Source of the DNA: Rhizobium mesoamericanum STM3625
Lineage (GTDB): Bacteria; Pseudomonadota; Alphaproteobacteria; Rhizobiales; Rhizobiaceae
Assembly: GCF_000312665.1 (NCBI RefSeq)
Contig: NZ_HF536772.1
Location: 2,459,931 to 2,523,930 of the forward strand
Length of the DNA: 64,000 nt
Direction: 5' to 3'
A model generated the notes under the pieces. The model ran no database searches and had not been told where the DNA came from. It saw nothing but the letters and a program-made list of their open reading frames with translations. The translations under genes and the position numbers were made by a program. This document shows positions 8,701 to 16,327 of the stretch, one piece after another. The first letter of the stretch is position 1. Every line of letters begins with the position of its first letter.

Positions 8701-8741
8701 AAAAGAAAACGCCCGCTTTTGGAATATCAACAAAAGCAGGC
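8701..8741 (-). terminator. Terminator of tRNA-Asn
   Basis: On the minus strand an 11-bp stem (8731-8741 with 8711-8721, one G-U pair) is followed by TTTTCTTTT at 8709-8701, just downstream of the tRNA. Confidence 0.8.
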
Positions 8742-8754
8742 GCTTATCTTAAAC

Positions 8755-8829
8755 TGGCTCCCCGGGCCGGATTCGAACCGGCGACCTGTCGATTAACAGT
8801 CGAATGCTCTACCGCTGAGCTACCAGGGA
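8755..8829 (-). tRNA. tRNA-Asn (GTT)
   Basis: A 75-nt cloverleaf with a 7-bp acceptor stem TCCCTGG/CCGGGGA, D arm with AGCGGTAGA, anticodon loop CTGTTAA giving anticodon GTT, T arm GGTTCGAATCC, and an encoded 3' CCA. A CTTGGC-N18-TATTAG promoter-like pair lies 27-56 bases upstream (8885-8856). No attachment-site duplication was seen nearby. Confidence 0.97.
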
Positions 8830-8855
8830 TCACCGCTCGCCGCGGTGTGAGTGGC

Positions 8856-8885
8856 CTAATACAAATGCTTGCCCGATTTGCCAAG
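8856..8885 (-). promoter_or_regulatory. Putative sigma-70 promoter of tRNA-Asn
   Basis: Minus-strand CTTGGC (8885-8880) and TATTAG (8861-8856) are 18 bases apart, close to the rhizobial consensus CTTGAC-N17-CTATAT, and end 26 bases before the tRNA. Confidence 0.4.
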
Positions 8886-8946
8886 CGGTTTTTTCAAAAA
8901 AATGACATCCGCTTGTATTCGCTTTGTATAACCCCATCTCCTGTGG

Positions 8947-9243
8947 ATGATTGAAGGACATGATACCACTGGAAAACCCCGCGCCAAGCGATTTGGCATC
9001 GACCACACCAGCGGCCACCTCGTTCTTGGATCCATAAGCATTCCGCTTCCGCGATCGCGGCTTGCAAGAATGACAATCGGCGTTCTGTTGATCCTAGGTG
9101 GTGTTTTGGGATTCCTTCCGGTCCTTGGCTTCTGGATGATCCCATTGGGATTTGTCGTGCTGTCCCACGACTTGCATATCATCCGTCGGACACGGCGACG
9201 TATCGTAGTCTGGTGGGAGAAGCGGCGAAAACCCGCCCCTTGA
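8947..9243 (+). CDS. Small inner-membrane protein
   Basis: A 98-residue protein with one long or two close hydrophobic segments at about 43-74 containing glycine- and proline-rich turns (GGVLGFLPVLGFWMIPLG), followed by a strongly basic, tryptophan-containing tail (RRTRRR, VWWEKRRK). This matches small PGPGW-like transmembrane proteins of unknown role. No good ribosome site precedes the ATG, so the start is uncertain. It converges with the phosphate transporter gene, with one base between their stop codons. Confidence 0.7.
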   Translation: MIEGHDTTGKPRAKRFGIDHTSGHLVLGSISIPLPRSRLARMTIGVLLILGGVLGFLPVLGFWMIPLGFVVLSHDLHIIRRTRRRIVVWWEKRRKPAP

Positions 9244-10248
9244 TCAGTTGAACAGCCCTGCGATCCAATAGAAGAGCGCCGAGATAAGCGCTGCGGCCGG
9301 AAGCGTGATCACCCAGGCAACGACTATGTTGCCTGCCAATCCCCAGCGGACGGCCGAAACGCGACGCGCCGCGCCAACGCCGATAATGGCGCCGGTAATC
9401 GTATGTGTCGTGGAAACGGGAATACCAAGCCATGTGGCAGCAAAGAGCGTCAGCGCTCCGCCCGTTTCCGCGCAGAATCCCTGCATGGGGTTTAGGCGGG
9501 TGATCTTAGAACCCATTGTATGGACGATTCGCCAGCCGCCGAAGAGTGTCCCTAGCGCCATGGCCGTCTGGCAGGAAAGCACGACCCAAAGGGGCACGTG
9601 GAAGCTTCCTCCGAGATAGCCCTGCGAATACAGAAGCACGGCAATGATCCCCATCGTCTTCTGCGCGTCATTGCCGCCATGGCCCAGCGAATAGAGGGAG
9701 GCGGAAACGAATTGCAGGACGCGAAATGTCCGATCGACGGCGAAGGGTGTCTGCCGGACGAAGATCCAGGAGACGCTCAGCACCAGGAAGAGCGCCAGCA
9801 GAAAGCCGATCAGCGGCGACATGACGATCGCGCCTGCCGTTTTCAGCAACCCGCCCCACACGATTGAACTGATGCCGACTTTTGCAAGCCCGGCCCCCAC
9901 GAGCCCGCCCACCAACGCATGCGAGGAACTGGACGGGATGCCAAAGACCCAAGTGACGATATTCCAGATGATCGCCCCCATCAGTGCGGCGAAGATCACC
10001 AGCGGTGTGACGATGTTGGGATCAATGATACCTGTTCCCAGGGTCTCCGCTACGTGCAGACCGAAGAAGAGGAACGCGATGAAATTGAAGAAGGCTGCCC
10101 AGACGACCGCGTATTGCGGCCGGAGCACGCGCGTCGAAACGATCGTTGCGATCGAGTTTGCCGTATCGTGTAGGCCATTAAGAAAGTCGAAGAACAGTGC
10201 GATGGCGATCAGGGCAATCAGCAGCGGGAAGGCGAGGGCGGCATCCAT
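9244..10248 (-). CDS. pit: PiT-family low-affinity inorganic phosphate transporter
   Basis: A 334-residue membrane protein with about ten hydrophobic segments. Both halves carry the PiT signature: FLNGLHDTANS near residues 23-33 and GHGGNDAQKTMG near 190-201. It moves phosphate, usually as a metal-phosphate complex, with protons. The ATG at 10248 overlaps the DUF47 stop codon as TGATG, showing translational coupling. In Sinorhizobium meliloti the equivalent orfA-pit operon is known to be repressed by PhoB under phosphate limitation; whether that holds here is not shown by the sequence. Confidence 0.95.
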   Translation of the reverse strand: MDAALAFPLLIALIAIALFFDFLNGLHDTANSIATIVSTRVLRPQYAVVWAAFFNFIAFLFFGLHVAETLGTGIIDPNIVTPLVIFAALMGAIIWNIVTWVFGIPSSSSHALVGGLVGAGLAKVGISSIVWGGLLKTAGAIVMSPLIGFLLALFLVLSVSWIFVRQTPFAVDRTFRVLQFVSASLYSLGHGGNDAQKTMGIIAVLLYSQGYLGGSFHVPLWVVLSCQTAMALGTLFGGWRIVHTMGSKITRLNPMQGFCAETGGALTLFAATWLGIPVSTTHTITGAIIGVGAARRVSAVRWGLAGNIVVAWVITLPAAALISALFYWIAGLFN

Positions 10249-10889
10249 CAAACGTTCTCAATCACGATGCCGCTGATTTCGTTGGCAACGTCCTCGAAGC
10301 GATCTACGACTTTCTCGAGTTCGCCGTAAATTTCGCTGCCGATGATATAGGCCATTGGATCTGACGCGCCATGGTGGAGGAAGAGGTCCTTTAGGCCATT
10401 GTCGTGCAATTCATCGGAGCGTCCTTCAACGCGGGTGACTTCCTCGGCAATCGCCATCAACCGAGGGGCGTTGGCGCTGATGCGGTCGAGGAGGGGGATC
10501 GCTTCGGCGATGAGATGAGCGGCCTGCACGATTGCCGCGCCCATTTCCTGCATGCGCGGATCGAATTGGGTCTGCTCGAAGAGGCGGATCGTCTTGACCG
10601 TCTTGTGCATCATGTCAATCGCGTCATCCATCGATTGGATCAGATCCTTGATATCGACGCGGTCGAAAGGCGTGATGAAGCTGCGACGAACCGCAAGCAG
10701 CACCTCGCGGGTGATATTGTCGGCATCGTTTTCAAGCGCGATAATCCGATCGCAATGACGCTCGGCATCTTTTCCTGCAAGCAGGTCGTTGAGTGCTTCC
10801 GCCGCGTCGACGATTGTTCGGGAATGCTGGGCAAAGAGGTCAAAGAACCGGTCTTCCCGGGGTAGAAGTTTTCGAAACCAGCTGAGCAT
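10248..10889 (-). CDS. DUF47 (PhoU-like) partner of the phosphate transporter
   Basis: A 213-residue helical protein of the DUF47/PhoU-like family that accompanies PiT transporters and is thought to modulate them. Family features are PREDRFFDLF near the N-terminus and the helical repeats with EnDADNITREV and DxxDLIQSMDDAID motifs. The start at 10889 (MLSWFRKLLP) fits the family; an in-frame ATG at 10958 would add a hydrophobic non-family leader. Its stop overlaps the pit start, so the two are one operon. It corresponds to S. meliloti orfA. Confidence 0.92.
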   Translation of the reverse strand: MLSWFRKLLPREDRFFDLFAQHSRTIVDAAEALNDLLAGKDAERHCDRIIALENDADNITREVLLAVRRSFITPFDRVDIKDLIQSMDDAIDMMHKTVKTIRLFEQTQFDPRMQEMGAAIVQAAHLIAEAIPLLDRISANAPRLMAIAEEVTRVEGRSDELHDNGLKDLFLHHGASDPMAYIIGSEIYGELEKVVDRFEDVANEISGIVIENV

Positions 10890-11083
10890 TCCATCCATCC
10901 ATTTGAGAATTTTTAGGAGCCCGTCATAAATTAGTGAGGCTTGCAATAAAAGTGTCACATTTGCACCGATCCCACTCTTTTCGTCGGGCGTTGCAATTGC
11001 CGCAGGGGAACTCGGAACCCTTTCAAACGTTAATTCTGGTAGTGTTCCCAGGCGGAATATTTAGGAAATGAGAAGGTGCTGGA

Positions 11084-11581
11084 ATGAAGAAGGTTGCGGT
11101 ACTGTCGTTCGCAATTGCGTTGGCCCTGTCTGGCATCGGACCGTCTTTAGCTGAAAATTCCGGCGACGAGCATTCGGCTCAAAGCCGTGGCGGGTTCGGA
11201 GACTCCGGCGTGATGAATAGTCGCAATTACGGCGGCTACGATCGGTGTAATATCTACCGCTGCGGTGGCTATCGCCATAGCCATTATGGCGGCGACTACC
11301 ACGGGAACGACTACTATCGACATTACAACCATTACAACAATGGCTACTATGGCCATTACCACGATGGCTATTATCGACATCACTACAACGATGCCGGGGC
11401 GCTGATTGGTGGTCTTGCCGCAGGCGCAATCGTTGGCGGCCTCATTGCACAGCCACAGGGGTATCCGGTCGGCAATTCGCACGTCGATTGGTGTTACAGT
11501 CGCTATCGCTCCTATCGTGCATATGACAACACCTATCAGCCGTATTATGGCCCGCGGCAGCAATGCTACTCGCCATACTGA
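11084..11581 (+). CDS. BA14K-family secreted protein
   Basis: A 165-residue exported protein. A signal peptide spans 1-23 (cleavage after SLA). Residues 44-105 are a low-complexity Gly/Tyr/His/Asn tract, and 106-125 a glycine-rich hydrophobic segment with [15 protein letters not shown]. The last 33 residues match the BA14K domain, from [13 protein letters not shown] to a terminal QCYSPY. BA14K was described as a lectin-like immunoreactive Brucella protein; family members are common in Rhizobiales envelopes. GAGAAGG precedes the ATG. Monocistronic as far as can be seen. Confidence 0.88.
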   Translation: MKKVAVLSFAIALALSGIGPSLAENSGDEHSAQSRGGFGDSGVMNSRNYGGYDRCNIYRCGGYRHSHYGGDYHGNDYYRHYNHYNNGYYGHYHDGYYRHHYNDAGALIGGLAAGAIVGGLIAQPQGYPVGNSHVDWCYSRYRSYRAYDNTYQPYYGPRQQCYSPY

Positions 11582-11790
11582 TGGTTGATCATAAAAACCG
11601 GGGCATGCCGGTCGGAAATGCTAACCCCTTGCACTCGATTTTTCAAAGACGCGACGACGAACGCTTGGCGGGATCGCGGCGTCGTCAGGGCCGACCGATC
11701 CACTCCTCAAGGCTCAGCAACGGTAAGCCTCCCCGATGGAACCTTATCAATGGCAGCAGGTTCGCTTCTCGACAGACAAGGAGCCAGACA

Positions 11791-12084
11791 ATGACTGATC
11801 CAAAGGACAAGCGAGATACCGAGCCGATGCCGTCGCCGACTTGGAAGCCTAGCCCGCCGGAAATGGATCTCGAGCCAATTCCGTTGCCAGACCGGACCGA
11901 TGAATACCCGCTGGGCGACGATCTGCCGGGTGAGGGGATGGTGTCCGCAGTTCCCAGCCGCGACGAGGCCAATATGGAGCCGGATGAAGCCCTGCCGGAC
12001 GATGCCGAGGAGGAAATCCTGAACGACGACCCGGCACGCGAAAAGATCAGGTTCGATGAAGAGATCCCCAAGAGCAGCCGCTGA
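11791..12084 (+). CDS. Small acidic protein of unknown function
   Basis: A 97-residue, strongly acidic and proline-rich protein with no hydrophobic segment, probably disordered and cytosolic. Blocks of Asp/Glu occur around 41-48, 63-80 and 86-92. No family recognised. ACAAGGAG precedes the ATG at 11791, which sets the start in preference to an upstream in-frame ATG at 11563 that would begin inside the BA14K gene. Its 3' end overlaps a possible small gene on the other strand. Confidence 0.65.
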   Translation: MTDPKDKRDTEPMPSPTWKPSPPEMDLEPIPLPDRTDEYPLGDDLPGEGMVSAVPSRDEANMEPDEALPDDAEEEILNDDPAREKIRFDEEIPKSSR

Positions 12085-12181
12085 AGAAGGAAACATCAAC
12101 CGACCTCCCGGGCGATACGATTTCGCGCTGCAGCTTTTCCATCCAACGGGCTAAGTCGATGAGGCATTCTCTTTCGCTCAT
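12047..12181 (-). CDS. Possible 44-residue protein
   Basis: An ORF beginning MSERECLIDLARWMEKLQRE, preceded by an excellent ribosome site GCGGGAGG six bases upstream. The N-terminal half looks like an amphipathic helix; the rest has no recognisable features. It overlaps the 3' end of the acidic-protein gene on the opposite strand by 38 bases. Supported only by start-site quality and helix character, so it may be spurious. Confidence 0.35.
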   Translation of the reverse strand: MSERECLIDLARWMEKLQREIVSPGRSVDVSFFSGCSWGSLHRT

Positions 12182-12365
12182 GCGCGCCTCCCGCGGAACC
12201 ATGGCATCAAGCGGTCGATTTCCGCTCAGAGTAACGAGGCAACGAAGTTCAACGAGGTGGCGCCATGACAAACCACGCCCTCTTCAACCAAACGATCGTC
12301 CTTCATTGCTCGAGTGCTATCGCAAGGGAGGCCGTTTTTACGGCCTCCGATCGTCCCCTGCTATC

Positions 12366-12665
12366 TTATGGCGCTACGCGGCCACCGCCGGTGGGTGTCC
12401 TGATCATCCACGGCTGAACCGCAGGCGGCTTCATCAAGATACCTTTCTTATTCCCAAAAGCTCGAACTGCATCGCGTGCCACCTCAAGCGGCTTATGCCC
12501 GTCGTGGGCCATGTAGCAGGTCTTGAGGGTTGCCTCATGCACGAGGTCTCGGTCGTTCTCCGGCCAGTCTTCGAGAAAATCGATGGCGTCCGCCAGAGAG
12601 TATATCTCCCGAATCAGGCCTTCCCGCTCCTTCAAATAGACGGGACGATTAAAGTTCGCGTTCAT
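12366..12665 (-). CDS. DUF982 domain protein
   Basis: A 99-residue protein of the rhizobial DUF982 family, small proteins of unknown role found in many copies in Rhizobiales genomes, often on plasmids. The family core runs from about residue 7 (VYLKEREGLIREIYSLADA) through DFLEDWPENDRDLVHEATL to about 75. GTGAGGT precedes the ATG at 12665; an in-frame ATG at 12707 is less favoured. Alone between noncoding stretches; an 8-bp stem (12327-12334 with 12341-12348) lies downstream without a T tract. Confidence 0.78.
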   Translation of the reverse strand: MNANFNRPVYLKEREGLIREIYSLADAIDFLEDWPENDRDLVHEATLKTCYMAHDGHKPLEVARDAVRAFGNKKGILMKPPAVQPWMIRTPTGGGRVAP

Positions 12666-13100
12666 CGCTACCTCACTGAAAACGTTGGTGATCAACAAGG
12701 GTGGCACTGAAGTCCAGCGCCGGCCGAAGATTTATTTTCTCGGTTTTTTCGTTTCAATACGCGACAGGTGAAAAATTTCGGGAGGCGCGTGCATGACCTT
12801 CCTTGAGCCTGCGCCACCCATGGTCCCGACGTAGAACACAATGAGGAGATGGAGCGGGAGCACACTCACCGCCTGGTGACTGTTCGTCGAGAGTACAACA
12901 ATTCCGGATTTGGCCCCGACCGACCATCAACCTCCGCCACAATATCTCGTCGTCCCGAAGTCCTAGCGTCAAGTCTGTGGAAGAACGATCCGGCACGGTT
13001 ATTCAGAACGGGAAAAGGACATTATTCAGAATGAACCCCCTTGCGATTTCTCTAGGATGGTTCTAAACGGCTGCCACGGTTTGATTATTCGACCGCGTGA
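12666..13100. other. Noncoding stretch before tRNA-Cys
   Basis: No supported gene. It must hold the DUF982 promoter at the left and the tRNA-Cys promoter at the right. TTATTCAGAA occurs twice, 23 bases apart, near 13000-13031; otherwise nothing recognisable. Confidence 0.5.
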
Positions 13101-13174
13101 GGCCTCGTGGCGGAGTGGTGACGCAGAGGACTGCAAATCCTTGTACCCCGGTTCAATTCCGGGCGAGGCCTCCA
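13101..13174 (+). tRNA. tRNA-Cys (GCA)
   Basis: A 74-nt cloverleaf: acceptor stem GGCCTCG/CGAGGCC, anticodon loop CTGCAAA giving anticodon GCA, T arm CCGGTTCAATTCCGG and encoded 3' CCA. The stretch to the right is noncoding and of mixed composition, but no duplicate of the tRNA 3' end was found, so there is no evidence for an integrated element. Confidence 0.97.
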
Positions 13175-13825
13175 ACCCCGGTTCACTTCAACAACTCATT
13201 GATTTGGCTGTCGATTTTGGGGCGGGATTTATCCTACCTTCGGACCGATCAAGCTGTGCTGATCCAGCCTCAGGGCGGGTTCGGTTGCCGCCAGCGAGTT
13301 TCGTGCTGGCCGCCATGTCCCGGAATTCTGCTTAAAGAATGCAGATATTACCGCTGCAATACCGCATGACTTTGCAATCCCGCCTACTCCAATTGGACTA
13401 GGACCTAGGTCCGTCTAGGCCGGTCTTTATGACAGGGTTATGTTTCCCTCGCTGGCCTACCAAGAAGATGGGGTTTTAAAAGGTATCGGACCACTTCCTG
13501 ATTAGCTCCATCTGCCACGGTAGGCAGGGCGGGGGAACATTCTCAGTCCAGCAATACTGGAGAGGGCTGCCACGATGGCTGGCCCTCTCCCAGTTCGACC
13601 CTCACCTCTCCCCAAACTTTAGCAGCATCGACAGGACGAGAAACAGAGCGGCAATATCTTTCCGCAGCCAAACGACGGCCCCGGCCGCGGCCTTCTTGTG
13701 GCCCCGGCCGGGTTGCCGACCTTGGAGGGGCTGGGGGAGGCTCCGAGGTCGACGCTGCAAAGCTACAGGTGGCGCTTGACCACTGATATTTGCGCTTAAA
13801 GATATGTTTCGCCGTTTGTTCGTGC
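13175..13825. other. Long noncoding stretch right of tRNA-Cys
   Basis: About 650 bases without a supported gene. It holds a 12-bp palindrome GGACCTAGGTCC at 13401-13412, an inverted repeat GAGAGGGC/GCCCTCTC near 13560-13590, and a GC-rich segment at 13670-13745. On the minus strand 13610-13735 reads open with a short hydrophobic C-terminus (LFLVLSMLLKFGER) but has no start or ribosome site, so it could be a decayed gene end. Confidence 0.45.
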
Positions 13826-14062
13826 CTAAAAAGTCCTCACGGCGAATATACCGAAGTGAGTCCGAGCGTTAGGGATATCCCAAACGACCGCAATGCGTAT
13901 GGACGGCTTGGCGGCCAGTTTGTGCGCTGCAGGAATGGCATCGGTGAGACGCCGGTTTGTTGCGACATTCGGCGCACCGCCGCTTACGGCGGGGATCAGG
14001 AGTATGATCGCGAGCAGCACGCAGATAAAACAAGTGCCCAGGAGAAGTGGTTTAATCGCCAT
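13826..14062 (-). CDS. Possible small membrane protein
   Basis: A 78-residue ORF starting MAIKPLLLGT with one hydrophobic segment at about 4-25 (LLLGTCFICVLLAIILLIPA) and a basic, hydrophilic remainder. The ribosome site is weak, and another in-frame ATG lies 30 bases upstream. It follows the 33-residue membrane ORF at 14141-14242 by 79 bases on the same strand. No family recognised; real status uncertain. Confidence 0.4.
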   Translation of the reverse strand: MAIKPLLLGTCFICVLLAIILLIPAVSGGAPNVATNRRLTDAIPAAHKLAAKPSIRIAVVWDIPNARTHFGIFAVRTF

Positions 14063-14140
14063 ATCTAGCCCGATGCTCCAGGGAAACGACACTACCTGCG
14101 AAAAACTGACAACAACCTGAGAGACGATCGCGAGTGGAAG

Positions 14141-14242
14141 TCAGCTCGTTTCGCCATCGAAAAGCCCGCAACAGAAGATCGCAAGCAAAGTTGCGATGAT
14201 GAAGACGTCGAACAAAGAGAGATATCCAATGATGTTCGGCAT
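14141..14242 (-). CDS. 33-residue single-pass membrane peptide
   Basis: A very short ORF starting MPNIIGYLSLFDVF and ending GLFDGETS. About residues 8-27 are hydrophobic, including a CC pair, giving one membrane span with short polar ends. A near-perfect Shine-Dalgarno, GGGAGGAG, sits three bases before the ATG, which is the main reason to call it. Size and build resemble KdpF- or CydX-like small subunits, but no partner complex is next to it. Confidence 0.5.
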   Translation of the reverse strand: MPNIIGYLSLFDVFIIATLLAIFCCGLFDGETS

Positions 14243-14438
14243 GGCTCCTCCCTAATCCCTCCGGTTGCAATAATATCACAGTGCGTTCGTTTGTTCCATG
14301 AACGATTGCGGCCGTACGCCTTCAGCGACGCGAGCACCCCGAATTCTTGCCGCAAGCATTCGCGAAGCCTTGAAAGGCGGGTGTGCTAAGATTAAGAGAC
14401 GTCCAGACAAAGCCGCTTCTACCGAGCGAGAGGACATG

Positions 14439-15101
14439 ATGAATTTCGAATCAGCACGCGCAAACATGGTCGACAACCAACTCCGCACAACGGACGTCAC
14501 CTCGCATTCAGTGCTGACGGCCTTCCTCACCGTGCCCCGCGAGGCTTTCGTTCCAGAGAAGGCGAAGGCGCTTGCCTATATCGATCGTGACGTCGAAATC
14601 CTTTCGGCAGCGTCCGGCAAGCCGGCGCGTTATCTGATGCAGCCGTCACCGCTTGCAAAGCTGCTCCAACTTGCGGCGGTTACGAAAGATGACGTCGTGC
14701 TCGAGATCGGTGCCGGTAGCGGCTACGTATCGGCTCTTTTGTCTCAGCTGGCCGGAACGGTAATTGCGGTCGAAGAGGACGAAACGCTGGCGGCGGAAGC
14801 CAAGGCCAACCTTGCCGGCTACACAAACGTGTCTGTTGTCACTGGCCCGCTCAATGGCGGCAGCCCGTCGGGTGCTCCTTATGATCTGATTTTTATCAGC
14901 GGCTCCGTCGAGGAAGTTCCTGCTTCCCTGCTGTCGCAGCTTCGCGATGGTGGTCGTTTGGTCACCGTCCAGGGTTACGGCGGGTCGGCTCGTGCGAAGG
15001 TTTTTGTGAGCGAGCGCGGCACCGTTTCCGAAAACGTCTACTTCAATGCCTCCGTTAAGCCGCTTCCAGGTTTTGCCAAGGCGCGCGAATTCGTGTTCTG
15101 A
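14439..15101 (+). CDS. Protein-L-isoaspartate O-methyltransferase family protein (PIMT-like)
   Basis: A 220-residue SAM-dependent methyltransferase. The SAM motif LEIGAGSGYVSALL is at 88-101; the N-terminus (VDNQLRTTDV, VPREAF) is that of the alphaproteobacterial PIMT-like group that sits beside popZ and valS. It is a divergent paralogue of the true Pcm encoded near 36.7 kb, so its protein substrate is uncertain. ATG at 14439 has GAGAGG at ideal spacing; an adjacent ATG at 14436 is possible. A terminator follows. Confidence 0.88.
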   Translation: MNFESARANMVDNQLRTTDVTSHSVLTAFLTVPREAFVPEKAKALAYIDRDVEILSAASGKPARYLMQPSPLAKLLQLAAVTKDDVVLEIGAGSGYVSALLSQLAGTVIAVEEDETLAAEAKANLAGYTNVSVVTGPLNGGSPSGAPYDLIFISGSVEEVPASLLSQLRDGGRLVTVQGYGGSARAKVFVSERGTVSENVYFNASVKPLPGFAKAREFVF

Positions 15102-15128
15102 TCGATAGCTGCAGTCACTGATTTTTAG

Positions 15129-15150
15129 CGGGCGCCTTCGGTGCCCGTTT
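15129..15150 (+). terminator. Terminator after the PIMT-like gene
   Basis: Stem CGGGCGCC (15129-15136) pairs with GGTGCCCG (15140-15147), one G-U pair, followed by TTTC. Confidence 0.65.
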
Positions 15151-15322
15151 CTCTATCCGCATCGAATTTTTGCATGCCAAGCAAGCACGGCAGAAAAGCT
15201 GTGCATGGTGGCATTCATTTGATTCGCGATGATTTTTTTCAATCATCGGCTATCCTAAGCTATGGGTGATTCGGATGCCCATTCCACGCAATCCGGTCGT
15301 TTTCGGAATAACGGGGATAGAT

Positions 15323-16210
15323 ATGGCTCAGCCAAGTGTAGTGCGTGAACCGTCCATGGAAGAGATTCTCGCGTCGATCCGCCAGATCATCGAGAGCAAT
15401 GACCCAGGTGCTGGCAGGGCGATCTCCGCGTCGCTCCCGGCGGTTTATGGCGCCGATGAAGAGGATCGCGATTCGGACATCCATTTGACAGTGGATGAGA
15501 CCTACGCTGGCGTGGAATTCCCCGAGACTGTTGCTCAGCCCGATCCCCGTTTCATCGCTGCCAATTCGGCAGGCTTGGCGCCCCACCAGGAGGCGCAGCC
15601 ACGTGCGATGTCGCTGGCCGATGTCGCAGCGCGCGTCCGGGCGGCGTCAGAGCGCAACGCCGCTCAGTTGCAGCGTGAAGTGCCGCCGGCCTTTCGGCAG
15701 GCCGAAGCAAGGGCCACTGAACCGCGAACCGAAGTGCAGGAAGCCACTGGCGAAGCTCCCGCTCCAAGGGCCTCGCAGGCTACTGAAGTCGCTACGTCCC
15801 CCATTTCAGCTCCCGCGCCGAAAGTCGTCGCTGTACGCCCGCCCGTGGAAGTGCCGTTCGAAATGCCTCAGGCTGCCATCTCCATGGAGCCGCGACCGGC
15901 TGTTGTCCAGGCGACCGAGGTTTCCGTTCCTGCCATTGCCGAGCCGATGGTAGAAGACACACTGCCGCGCCGCATTGAGGATGAGCAGCAGCCGGCATTG
16001 CTCTCGCATGATGCCGGCCTTCAGGTAGCCCGTTCCTTCGAGGAACTTGCAGCGGCTGTCGATGGAGCGGGGCGCCGGTCTTTCGATGAGATCGCAGAAG
16101 ATATGCTGCGCCCGATGCTGCGGGACTGGCTGGATGACAATCTGCCTACCCTGGTTGAGCGTCTTGTGCGCGAAGAGATTGAGCGCGTGGCGCGCGGCCC
16201 GCGCCGCTGA
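15323..16210 (+). CDS. popZ: Polar organizing protein PopZ (DUF2497)
   Basis: A 295-residue protein with the three PopZ parts: a conserved N-terminal helix (MAQPSVVREPSMEEILASI), a long acidic proline/alanine-rich disordered linker (about 40-235), and a conserved helical oligomerisation end at about 238-295 (SFDEIAEDMLRPMLRDWLDD, VERLVREEIERVARG). PopZ forms a matrix at the cell pole that anchors the chromosome origin via ParB; in Agrobacterium it marks the growing pole. ATG at 15323 follows GGGGATAG; an in-frame upstream ATG at 15266 is rejected because the conserved helix starts at MAQPS. It lies directly before valS. Confidence 0.9.
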   Translation: MAQPSVVREPSMEEILASIRQIIESNDPGAGRAISASLPAVYGADEEDRDSDIHLTVDETYAGVEFPETVAQPDPRFIAANSAGLAPHQEAQPRAMSLADVAARVRAASERNAAQLQREVPPAFRQAEARATEPRTEVQEATGEAPAPRASQATEVATSPISAPAPKVVAVRPPVEVPFEMPQAAISMEPRPAVVQATEVSVPAIAEPMVEDTLPRRIEDEQQPALLSHDAGLQVARSFEELAAAVDGAGRRSFDEIAEDMLRPMLRDWLDDNLPTLVERLVREEIERVARGPRR

Positions 16211-16228
16211 TCGGAAACGCCTTTTCTC

Positions 16229-16262
16229 AAAAGCCGCTCCGGTCTCCGGGGCGGCTTTTTTA
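16229..16262 (+). terminator. Terminator of popZ
   Basis: AAAGCCGC paired with GCGGCTTT around a CCGG-containing inner stem, then a T run at 16256-16261. Confidence 0.85.
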
Positions 16263-16327
16263 TTGACTTGCCCGAAGCCATCCTATTTACAACCCGCATC
16301 TAAGAACCTCCAGATTTTGGTCCCCAA

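Noticed and set aside
12159..12710. 183-codon plus-strand frame across the DUF982 gene
   Set aside because: Overlaps a recognisable DUF982 gene on the other strand and shows no domain or ribosome site.
13101..13174. tRNA-Cys as an attachment site of an integrated element
   Set aside because: No integrase and no second copy of the tRNA 3' end could be found in the window.
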